From positions 37,765,667-37,829,666 of the forward strand of contig OY282610.1 of NCBI GenBank assembly GCA_958298945.1: 64,000 nt of DNA. The letters run 5' to 3'. Below, piece by piece: positions 11,206 through 20,690 of this stretch; position 1 is the first letter of the stretch, and the number at the start of each line of letters is the position of its first letter. The notes under the pieces are model-generated. The model was not told the DNA's origin and searched no databases. It was given only the letters and a program-made list of their open reading frames with translations. Origin of the DNA: Atherix ibis (lineage: Eukaryota > Arthropoda > Insecta > Diptera > Athericidae). A program made the position numbers and the translations under genes.

Positions 11206-11480
11206 CTTATATGAATTTTAAAAATATAATTTTTGGCTTAATTGTGAGCAAAAGCATTCATATATTTTTGAAATAGAATTTTTTCCGGTTACTGTTGATG
11301 CTGCTAACGTATCTTAAAGATATTTTCCTTAGTTTGTTTGTTTGGACATAAGGTCTTAGAAAGAATAGTCAGAGGCCATGTTTTAGCGTCACGGTCATGA
11401 GGCCATTAGGCGATTCGACCTATACCAACAATCGGCTTCGATGAGTTCCTTAAAGAAACTTTTTCAATTTTATGAAGCAA
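11205..11480. repeat. Third copy of the satellite 3' end with SINE-like tail
   Basis: Repeats the monomer end: TTAATTGTGAGCAAAAGCATT at ~11240 matches ~10916, and TTTTAGCGTCACGG...GGCCATTAGGCGATTC at ~11383-11415 matches the tail at 11060-11093. This copy is more diverged than copy 2. Confidence 0.65.
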
Positions 11481-11729
11481 AAAAAAAATATTGAAGAAGG
11501 TTAAAAAGCGAATTTGGCAAAGGAATGGTTGAGTCTAGGAGCTCTATAATAGATGGAGTTCTGGGCAATGGTAAGTTGAATACCACAGGAAAGAAATAAA
11601 AGGCAAGGTTGATTACCAAAGAGAAAATCACGGATAAGAGCGGTACGAGCAATTCAGATTTCATCTCGTAGATAAAAGATATTCTTATTTTAGCATATTC
11701 GTTACTGGCAAACAATTAATTATACATTT

Positions 11730-12250
11730 TTAAGTATTAAAACTTTAGCCCTCTAATTTGATAGCTGGGAAAAAATATATTATCTAAGAGAAAATTGGAA
11801 GAACTTTGCTAAAAAATAGTGATTTTGATTTAACCATATTTTGGGTTTTGCCGTAGATAATAATTATCTAATTTATCGCTCAGTGAATTTGTCAATAAGT
11901 AAAATTACCATATATGGGGTTCTGTTGAAAAGCCATTGTATCCACGAAAGGTGTTTGTCTGGTCTTAATTTTAACTGGCTTGTACTTCTTTGAAAACGAA
12001 GAAGGAGAATATTTAACACTATAAACGACCTCTTTAACCTGAACTTGAAAATTTTTATTTGGCCTATATGTGGTTTTAATAAAACAATACCACAAGCTAC
12101 ACAAAATTGACCAATTATGTCTTTATTGCTCGAAGTGTTCCTATGATGCGCAATTTCGAGATTTTGTGATATTAATTAGCCTTTAAGATCGTACAATTTA
12201 AAAGCATTTAAAAACTAACATCGAATTTCCAGCTGCTGAATGTATTCTGA
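11730..12250. repeat. Repeat X, copy 2
   Basis: Paralogue of 3085-3790 (landmarks listed there). It follows the satellite array directly. The minus-strand frame at 11892-12104 has no recognisable domain and lies within the repeat. Confidence 0.55.
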
Positions 12251-13490
12251 TCTATAGTGTAAAGAAAATATTCTATGCCTTTTTTAAAAATTTAAACGAA
12301 TTTTGAATAGTGTTTGTTTTTTAAATTTTTCTAATAAAAATAAAGATAAATCATAAACGTACACTATTCGAAAACGTTATGATATGAATAGATTTATTAT
12401 TAAATAATTTCATATAAGAAAAGTTAATAAACAATTTTGTACTGCCTAACGACTGATAATATTAATAAATGATTTAATTAAATAGGAAACTTGTTTTCTA
12501 TAAAATTTGAATAAGGATTCATAAGAATTGTTGTGTTTTCTGTTGAATTCTGAAGAGAATATAGCCAACAGAATTGAAATGTACTCCAAATTGAACCTTT
12601 AATTTTTACTGAAACAATCATAAATTCGATTAAATCTTCAGTTTTGTTAATGCAGACAATATATACGAGTATTGTGGTGTAGTCTATTCAAAATTCAATT
12701 TTTAGTATAATTGTAGAAAAGTTGTACGGTATTCAATTTAGACGTGCGAGTAAAAGTAGTACGGACGTGGAAGAAGAATAATTGAAGAGACAACTATGAA
12801 TGAAGATATATTCACACCCCTAATAAATTTACCATATATACATAAGGCTCGGTTTACTCTATTCCATAATACACTCAATTTTATTCGACTATCTATAAGT
12901 ATATATAAATATGAACACCACCACCCCTCCTAGTCGTCATTTAAATTTGTTTCACATTTTTTTCTCTAGAAGGATCAAGGATAATAGAAAAAGTTTTGAT
13001 TAAATCAATAATATAAAAAGATTTTCCTAATTTTTACAATTTCGTAATTGAAAATTTGGTCATGTAACTTTTGATAAGTAATAATTTTTCATCCCTTAAG
13101 ACTCACTTTCAATACAATTTCAAGCTGGTTAAATTCCAAGGTCTCGGCAAAAGTTAATTGTTCAATATTTAATAGGAAAACGTAATTTATTCAATTCAAG
13201 CGGATTTTAATATCAAATTTAAAAGCATTCTTTTTTTTGTTATTGTTAAAGATCAGATAAATACGATAATAGCTTAAGCTTATCTTCAGTAAACAGGCAA
13301 ATAGGGATTATATAGATTTGTACAGCCCCAGTTCTATTGTATTTAAAATGAATAAGAAATAATAATTTTATTTGATTTATTTGATAAAATATATTCAATT
13401 AATATGAATATTTTTTTTTTCTGGATGCTAAAGTTAAATTAGATTATATTACTTAACATTTAACATTTTAATAATTAATGCAACTATTTA
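12250..13490. other. AT-rich spacer, nothing recognised
   Basis: No gene or clear repeat was found. Confidence 0.55.
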
Positions 13491-13953
13491 ATGAAAAAAT
13501 ATGCTCCATTATCAGTAAACATATTAAAATAAATCTATATATAAAAAAATATTGCTTATGAGCAACTTAAAGAAAAAAAAATATTTACAGCATAAAATCA
13601 CGCGAAGAGAAAAAAAATTATTGTATTGTATATGGTCAGAAATGAGTAAAATTTTTCTTATAAAATTACGCTCAGAACTGAGTAATTTTTTTTTTGGAAA
13701 AATACATGAATTGGTCTTAATAGAAAGTTCAGCAATGGAGCAATTAGTGAATGAGCTAGCATTCCTTTTAGATAACCTTATTATTATGTTTGATCTAATA
13801 ATAAAGATAATCCTTCCATAAAATAAAATGTAAAAGATATTTTCCGTCTAATATGATCAACCAAAAGAATAAAAAAGGATTTTTTGAAGCAGATTATTCG
13901 GCTGAAAAAAGCAAACAATTTAAAATTGAAAGAAACCTGAATGTCGTTTTATA
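13490..13953. repeat. TGCT satellite, left part split by the mariner
   Basis: Sites with exact 8-base spacing: 13502 (TGCT-AGTA), 13633 (TGGT-AGTA) and 13669 (CGCT-AGTA). A further site near 13726 has a 9-base spacer. The 89-codon frame at 13552-13821 is a by-product of this repeat. The same family resumes at 15240. Confidence 0.5.
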
Positions 13954-15235
13954 ACAGTTCGGCTGAAAAGTTGAGAACCATGACGTCTATATGGCGCCTC
14001 TTGCAAAAATCTACTTAATTATCACAAAGCACCATGCTTCAAATGATTCCTGTCAAAATTTGACAGCAATCGGTCGATTGGTTCGTGAGATATAGCATTT
14101 TGAGTAGAGCAACTTTTGTTATTGAAAAAAAAATGGATAAAGACGAATTTCGTGTATTGATAAAGCATTGCTTTTTGATGAAAAAAAATACAGTGGAAAC
14201 CAAAGCATGGTTTGACAAACGTTACCTGGAATCTGCTCCAGCTATTTCAACTGTGAAATATTGGTTTCGTCAATTTCGAACTGCTCGTACGAGCACAGTT
14301 GATGCAGAACGCAGTGGACGCCCAAAAGAGGTGGTTACGGCAGAAAACATCAAAAAAATCCACAAAATAATTTTAAATGACAGTAAAGTGAAGTTGAGCG
14401 AGATAGCTGAGACTCTGAAGATATCGAAAGAGCGTGTTGGACATATCGTGCATGAATATTTGGGCATGCGAAAGCTGTGTGCAAAATGGGTGCCGCGCGA
14501 GCTCACTGTGGACCGAAAACAACAACGTGTTGATGATTCTGAGCAGTGTTTGGAGCTGTTAAAGCGCAATAAACCCGAATTTTTGCGTCGATATGTGACA
14601 ATGGACGAAACATGGCTCCGTCACTACACTCCAGAGTCCAATCGGCAGTCGGCAGAGTGGAGAGCGAGCGACGAACCGAATCCAAAGCGCGGAAAGACGC
14701 AACAGTCGGCTGGCAAGGTGATGGCGTCTGTATTTTGGGATGCGCATGGTATAATATTCATTGACTATCTCCAGAAGGGACAGACAATCAACAGCGAATA
14801 TTATAAAGCGTTATTGGATCGTTTGAAGAAAGAAATCGCTAAGAAACGGCCTCATTTGAAGAAGATAAAAGTGTTGTTTCACCAAGACAATGCACCGTGT
14901 CACAAGTCGATGAAAACGATGGTCAAACTCAATGAATTGGGCTACGAATTGCTTCCCCATCCACCGTATTCTCCAGATCTGGCCCCCAGCGACTTTTTCC
15001 TGCTTGCAGACCTCAAGAGAATGCTCGCTGGCAAGAAATTTATGACCGATTGCCGAAACTGAGGCCTATTTTGAGGCAAAACCGAAAGAGTACTATAAAA
15101 ATGGTATCGAAAAGTTGGAAGATCGCTATAATCGCTGTATCGCCCTCGAAGGCAACTATGTTGAATAATAAAAATGAATTTTGCAAAAAAAAATATTTCT
15201 ACTGCGTTTCGTTCTAAACTTTTCAGCCGAACTGT
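13954..15235 (+). mobile_element. Mariner element, irritans subfamily, nearly complete
   Basis: 1282 bp, the usual length for mariner. The 26-bp terminal inverted repeats begin ACAGTTCGGCTGAAAAGTT (13954 onward and, reversed, ending at 15235) and agree at 24 of 26 positions. TA target duplications are at 13952-13953 and 15236-15237. One transposase gene lies inside. It sits within TGCT-satellite DNA. The well-matched ends and largely open gene suggest that it is the youngest DNA transposon in the window. Confidence 0.93.
14133..15168 (+). pseudogene. Mariner transposase (irritans/Himar1-like) with one frameshift
   Basis: A DD34D transposase that would cut and paste its own element at TA sites in the nucleus. 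I take the ATG at 14133 (MDKDEF), which matches the family start; the frame is also open from ATG 14085, inside the leader. Helix-turn-helix blocks occupy roughly the first 110 residues, with SGRPKEVVT and the WVPREL linker intact. Catalytic Asp residues are all present: D158 (VTMDETW), D252 (FHQDNAP) and D287 (APSDFFL), with 34 residues between the last two. After GKKF an 11-base deletion shifts the frame, giving a stop at 15060-15062. The true C-terminus (IAETEAYFEAK to RYNRCIALEGNYVE) continues in the next frame to TAA at 15166-15168. Inactive as it stands. Confidence 0.9.
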
Positions 15236-15370
15236 TATACATGAACAGAAATTACAATTAATAATGAATAATAAGTTAAAATTTTCGATTAATAAGAAAA
15301 AAACTGCTCAGTCATCAGCTGAAAAATTACGAGTAAAACTTATATTTGATTTTTATTTAAAGTAACAATA
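15236..15370. repeat. TGCT satellite, right part after the mariner
   Basis: Contains a site at 15305 (TGCT-CAGTCATC-AGCT) in A/T-rich DNA, continuing the repeat interrupted at 13953. The short frame at 15174-15365 has no recognised domain. Confidence 0.5.
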
Positions 15371-15469
15371 AATTTTTTTTTCCACAATGAACGCCTTTTG
15401 AAATATGCTTTTAAAGATTCAACCGGCTTTTTCATCAGCATAATAAGCGGCTTGATAACTGGGCGGACG

Positions 15470-16500
15470 GTCTTGGCTTATTGAATCAAAAAATGCCAGA
15501 CATCACGGTTTTGCGCCACCCCAGCATATTTGAAACGTCGTGGCGGACGCTATCACTTTATCGAAAAGAGTGTCCACCCCCGCCTTTTCGGGCCTTAAAT
15601 CATGCCACCATAAACTTTTCGGACGGCATTCAGCATGTTTAAAGCTTCCTGGTTAATGCTGTAAATTTACCGAAAAGAGTGTCCACCTCGCCTTTCTGTT
15701 CCTTAAAACATGCCACAATAACCTTCCGGACAGCACTCAGCATATATGAAGCTTTCTGGTTAACGTTGTCGCTTTAGCGAAAAGAGTATCTACTTTTAGG
15801 ACCTTAAATCATTCCACAATAACTTTCACGACGGCACTCAGCATGTTTGAAGCGTTCTAGCTAACATTGTCGCTTTATCAAAAAGATGGTCTACGTTGCC
15901 TTTTGAGACTTTAAAATATGTCACCATAAACTTTGCGGACGGTACTCAGAATGTTTGAACCGTCCAGGTTATAGCTTTATCAGAAAGAAGAACCATCTTG
16001 TCCCAAAGGACCTTATATCATATCACCATAAACTTTTCGGACGACATCCAGTGTATTTGAAGTGTCCTGGCTGATGCTATCACTTTATCGAAAAGATTGT
16101 CCACCCCCGCCTTTTAAGACCTTAAATAATTTTGAGAACTTAAATCATGCCACAATAACTTTCTGGACAGCACTCAGCATGTTTGAAGCGTTCTGGCTAG
16201 CGCTGTCGCTTTATCAAAAAAATTACCACATTATATTTTGGGACCTTAAATCATGCCACCATAAACTTTTTGGACGACATCTAGCATATTTTAAGTGTCC
16301 TGGCTGACGCTATCGCTTTACCAAAGAGAGTGTCCACCTCGCCTTTTAGGACCTTAAATCATGCCAGCATAAAGTTCGCGGATGGCACTCAGCATGTTTG
16401 ATGCGTCCTCGCTGATGCTGTAGCTTTATCAAAAAAGGGGGTCTACTTTGCCTTTTGGGACCTTAAATCATACCACTGTAAACTTTTCGGACCAGCCCAC
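15470..16500. repeat. ~108-bp minisatellite derived from an RTE-like 3' end
   Basis: About nine tandem units of roughly 101-124 bp begin near 15474, 15594, 15702, 15803, 15910, 16012, 16123, 16245 and 16353. A tenth starts at 16462 and runs into the RTE fragment. Each unit has TTAAATCATGCCACCATAA, then GGACGGCACTCAGCATGTTTG, then CTGGCTGACGCTATCGCTTTA. The part around CAGCATATTT...GGCTAACGC matches, in the same orientation, the 3' end of the minus-strand RTE copy at 40310-40355. On the RTE strand these are therefore repeated copies of its last coding or 3' untranslated part. Open frames across it (for example 16062-16307) are by-products. Confidence 0.75.
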
Positions 16501-17290
16501 CGCAGCCTATTGAGCTTAATTTTTTATATACAACTGGACGGTTGTGGTAGCAGTTCATGATCTTATTGTCAAACAAGCCACGGAATCGTCCGTGGCTTGT
16601 TTGAAGCATCATCCTCTGGAACGTGGCATCGTTTTTTTAAGCATCCAGTTTCTCAAGCTCCGATTTTATTATTAGAATTTTCAACCAAATTAATTAAGAT
16701 TGCCTAAAGCTGCTTGTTATTCTTAAAGCCTGCTAGATGTTCGATTTTACTATTTCGAATTTATTGTCTCATTAGTTGGTCTTATTGGTTTGGCCTTTCT
16801 TAACGTGCAGTGCGACATTATTTGGCACCGATTCAATAATTTTGTCGGTAGTTGCAAAGAACTGGAGAAATTTAAGTATCTCTCATACTATTTCCTGAGT
16901 CACGAAGCACTTTATCAAGTGTCAGGTTGAGGAGAAAGCACCAAAGTGTATTTCCTTTTCGGAAACCATTATGAATGTTCAGTACTTCCAAAAGTGATTC
17001 GCCTGCTTTTATTCTTTCTCGCACTCTAGTCACGGCCAATCCATTTGGATCATATTTCTAAAAAGCCGAACTTCTAGGTTATACCGGTTTCAAGGTGCTG
17101 AGGCTGTTGTCCTTATTCAAGCAGCTTTTCCATCAACTTCCATACCGATAAGATCTGATCTGTTACTAGGAAGTGAAACCCCTCTGATATGACCCCATAA
17201 TTCTTGCCTAGAAGCATAGAAGCATCTTATAGATGGTGCTCAGCAGCGCTTTACCTCTAAAATAGCTACACAGCAAAGTTTTGTTAATTC
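16500..17290 (-). pseudogene. RTE-like retrotransposon reverse transcriptase remnant
   Basis: Read right to left on the minus strand, broken frames keep RTE reverse-transcriptase order. CSYFRGKALLSTIYKMLL lies at about 17270-17215 (family CSNYRGI.LLNTAYK.L), TDQILSVWKLMEKLLE at about 17160-17110, and GFRKGNTLWCFLLNLTLDKV then LRDSG at about 16970-16895. The catalytic YADD region is not readable. The 3' side runs into the 108-bp minisatellite. The motif set is typical of RTE-clade endonuclease/reverse-transcriptase elements in insects. Multiple stops and shifts make it inactive. A 15-bp perfect hairpin lies inside, at 16569-16604. Confidence 0.7.
16569..16604. repeat. Perfect 15-bp inverted repeat with 6-base loop
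   Basis: TCAAACAAGCCACGG at 16569-16583 is the exact reverse complement of 16590-16604, with AATCGT between. It lies within the RTE remnant and is absent from the other RTE copies I could compare, so it looks like a local inverted duplication. Transcribed, it would form a stable hairpin. Confidence 0.85.
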
Positions 17291-18050
17291 CAAAAATAAA
17301 ATCTTTTTTTATTATAATTGGAGAAAAATTTGAATTTTGAACATTTATATTTTCAAAACCAAAAAAAAAAAAACTTGCAAAAAAAAATACACCAAACGCA
17401 ATATGCAAAAATGATAAATTCTTATTTGGGGAAATATTTGAAAGTTTTGTTAAAAATTTGCACATATTCTCAATTTAACCATGGTCACGTATAAAAATGG
17501 GCCTAAATCTTCTGTATTCGTGTATGTTCAAAATATCATTAAAAAAGAATGATTATTTCTATTGATGAATTTTCGCATAAATTTATTGAAAAAACAAAAC
17601 TGCCAACAACAACAAAAAATACCATAAACGTTATATTTTCGATATGCTTGGATAAGTGTTCGTTGAACAAATAAATTCAGGTGAGTTTATCACAATATCG
17701 ATTTCGTATAACGTTCGTCTAGTGCTGAGCAAACCAAAACATAAAAAATGAAGAAAAACGTTTCTATGAGTGTACGAAATTTTCCTATAAGTGTCCTTGC
17801 AAATAGTTATATTTTTAGTTTTTTATATTTTTTATTATTCATATTCAATACGTAAAATATAATTTTTCATACAATATTTACTTTGTATATTTTTGTGGTA
17901 TTTCATATTTGCTTATCCTTTCGATATTATATGATAATAAATAGTTCAGAAAATTAATACTACTAAGTGAATATTTGCATAAACTATGTCAAGAAATAAT
18001 CACTGATACTTCTTTAAAGTCTGAGCAAAATATTTTGTTCCTTAATGTTG
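17290..18050. other. AT-rich spacer, nothing recognised
   Basis: Contains an A-run of 12 or more at ~17361 and no recognisable gene. Confidence 0.55.
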
Positions 18051-19215
18051 TAAGTTAAAATTGGCTTGTTTTCCTTGACAAAGAATTAAGAATAAAAGTT
18101 TATAATACTTTTAATTTAGAATTAAGAATTACGATTCTAGATTTTGTAGTTTAGAATTTCTAAATATCGAATTTCGAGCTAGAATTAGGACTTTCGAATT
18201 TATAATTTAGAATTGATAATTAAGTGTTATAGAATATAAATTTTTCGAATTTAGAACGTGAAATTTCGAATTATGAGATTAAAATTTAAATTTAGTATTA
18301 AAAATTTAGATTTTTTGAAAAATTTAATTCGAAGTAATCTTGGTTTTTCGAATTTTTAATTTCATATTACGAATTTTGAATTTCGAATTTCGAATTTAAG
18401 ACTAAAATCAAAAATTGTAGAATTTTAATTTGGTTTTCCTAAATTTTCTAATTTTTTTTATTCTAATTTAAAATTTATCATTTTAAACTTCGAATTTCGA
18501 ACTTGAAATTTAGAATTTAGGATGACTATCTAAAATGATAAGTTTTGATTTTCATTTCTTTCACTTTTTATTCTAAATATCGAATTTCGAGCTAGAAGTA
18601 AGACTTTCAAATTGGTAATTTGGAATTGATAATTAAGTGTTTAGACTAAAAAAAATTCTATTAAAATAACTTATTTATTTTAATAGAATTTTTTAGAACT
18701 ACACATTTAGAATTAGGAGATTAAAATTTAAATTTAGTATTAAAAATTTAGATTTTTCGATAAATTGAATTTCAACGAATTGCGAATTTCCATTTGAGAG
18801 TTTTGGTTTTTCGAATTTCGAATTTCGAATTTAAGACTACAATCAAACATGTTTTCCTAAATTATCTAATTTTAAATTCCGATTTGCGAATTTATAGTTT
18901 CGATTTTAAAATTTCTAACTTGAATTAAGACTTTCGAATTTATAATTTATAATTTACAATTTAATTTTTTTTTAAGTTCGAATTTAGAAATTTGAGTTTT
19001 TTTAATTTTAAATTTCAAATGTCGAATTTTGCATTTCGAATTTAGAAAATTTTTACATTTCAATTTTAGAATGTCCATCGAAAATGAAGAATTTTACTTT
19101 TGATTTCATAAATTTTTTAAGGTTTAATTTCGAAATACTAAAATTTCGAAATAGTATTTTGATTTTAGAATTTCGAAATATGAAATTTTGTATTTTGAAT
19201 TTTTTTCATATTTTT
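18050..19215. repeat. Diffuse repeat of GAATTT / TTCGAATTT words
   Basis: GAATTT, TTTCGAATTT, TTAGAATTT and their complements recur every 10-30 bases for over 1 kb, much more densely than in neighbouring AT-rich DNA. Longer repeats are present: TCTAAATATCGAATTTCGAG near 18156 recurs near 18572, and GATTAAAATTTAAATTTAG near 18279 recurs near 18719. It is an old, degenerate tandem array of a short self-complementary unit. No coding frame was found. Confidence 0.55.
18650..18694. repeat. Perfect 20-bp inverted repeat, 5-base spacer
   Basis: Positions 18650-18669 are the exact reverse complement of 18675-18694, with spacer CTTAT. It lies within the GAATTT-rich array. Confidence 0.8.
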
Positions 19216-19229
19216 TTTTTACAGATGTT

Positions 19230-19790
19230 TACAACTACAGCATAGTAGCAAGTAGCGTTAAATAATCGTGTAGGGTTATGGGAGAGAAAGGGGGGGGGGG
19301 TTAAGAACCATCGAATTTTTTTCTGCACGCGAACTTTTCTGAATATAAGTTAAGGCAAACCGTAGGGTCAGTGATCCGGAAGGAAGCGGAGAACAGCTTT
19401 TGGAGAATGTGTTTAGGGAAGGAAGTGGATAATAAAGTGGACTTTAATGTAACTATGGAAGGACCACAGAATTGGAAGGCTTTATTAAGATATGTGGGAG
19501 GACATGGTTCATTAGTGAGAACAAAAGTTACGTAGATAGATGTACGGTCATTAACTTTTATTCTGGGTTTGTCGAAGCAGTTCTGGAGGATTTTGATTTC
19601 AGTTCCTAGAATTACGGAAGCATGTTGGAGATTTTTCCTAGCTACCATCTACGCCCGTATCATCTGCATATGAAGCAAAGAAGGAGTTGGGACAAATTGA
19701 TATATCGGATGTGTAAATGTTATAAGACTGTAGCAGCAGACAAAGACTCTAACCTGGCCTAACCTAACCTCAATTTTATATAGGATGGTC
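19230..19790. other. Less AT-rich block, unidentified, probably a mobile-element remnant
   Basis: Normal-composition DNA inserted in A/T-rich repeats. Both strands hold medium open frames: plus 19305-19535 (76 codons, no ATG at its start, containing QTVGSVIRKEAENSFWRMC) and minus 19301-19648 (115 codons). I recognise neither. A G-run of about 10 at 19290-19300 sits at the left border, and GGTTAGG-type repeats (as CCTAACCTAACCT) at about 19757-19770 sit at the right. The composition and abrupt edges suggest an old transposon or retrogene fragment. Confidence 0.3.
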
Positions 19791-20690
19791 CCAAATATGC
19801 TACCCTGTGGACCATCAGCGAATAACCGATCGATACTAAAACGTAACTCAGAAATAAGACTTTAGATTTTAGAATATGAAAATTTTATAATTTATAATTT
19901 TTTTTTTTTAATTTTATTGCATTGAATTTTTTGAGTTTTAAATGGCTTAGTTGAAATTTTAAGCTTTTAAGAAATTGTTTTTCTTTAATTTTATTGCATT
20001 GCCAAAAAATAAAAGATTGAATTTTGAATTTCTGGCATATTTTTAAATATAATTTATTGCTATCAAACAAGACAAAAATCTAAAGTAATTCTTTCCAAAT
20101 TGGAAAATTAACAAAAATTTGCTATTAAAAAAAATTGCTTCTAATTTCAGTTCAGGCTATACCCAATAAATAAAAGTAACTTTTAACAAAATTTATCCTT
20201 TTTTTTTTAATTTTCTAAAATTTTTTTTTAAAAATAACTTCTTGTTATACTAATAATTATAATCAATTATAAAAAATTCCAAATACTATCCCATTCGACA
20301 GTATATATTTATGAGAGAATCTTCCTTTAAGAAAGAAAACAAAACACTCATAATTTTTATGTGAAAATTGCCTGGTGAACTTTTACCCAAAAAATACTAA
20401 CCGAAATGATCATTAATAAAGTAAAATGAAAAAATTTTAAAGAACAAAAAGAAAAAAATACCTCTTCCATGAAATATAAATTAAATACGATATAAAAAGG
20501 ACAATCAAAATTAAATTTAAAGTAAACGATATTAAAAATGGTCAGAGATGGAGAGGCAAAGAAAAAAAAATTATGATTTAAATAAAGTAATAAATAAATA
20601 AAATGTACTATTAATAAGGAGTGACCGACCAAGTGTAAATAACTACCATATTTACGATGATCCATGTTTCCTGGCTAAGTTTTCTGCTGC
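19790..20690. other. AT-rich spacer, nothing recognised
   Basis: No gene was found; the minus-strand frame at 20357-20665 is Phe/Leu/Ile-rich read-through of A/T runs. Confidence 0.5.

Noticed and set aside
13890..13910. Second mariner end (ATTCGGCTGAAAAAAG) just left of the 14-kb element
   Set aside because: Similar to the terminal repeat over about 12 bases only; no partner end or TA structure supports it.
14270..14747. Minus-strand open frames within the mariner
   Set aside because: Antisense shadows of the well-supported transposase.
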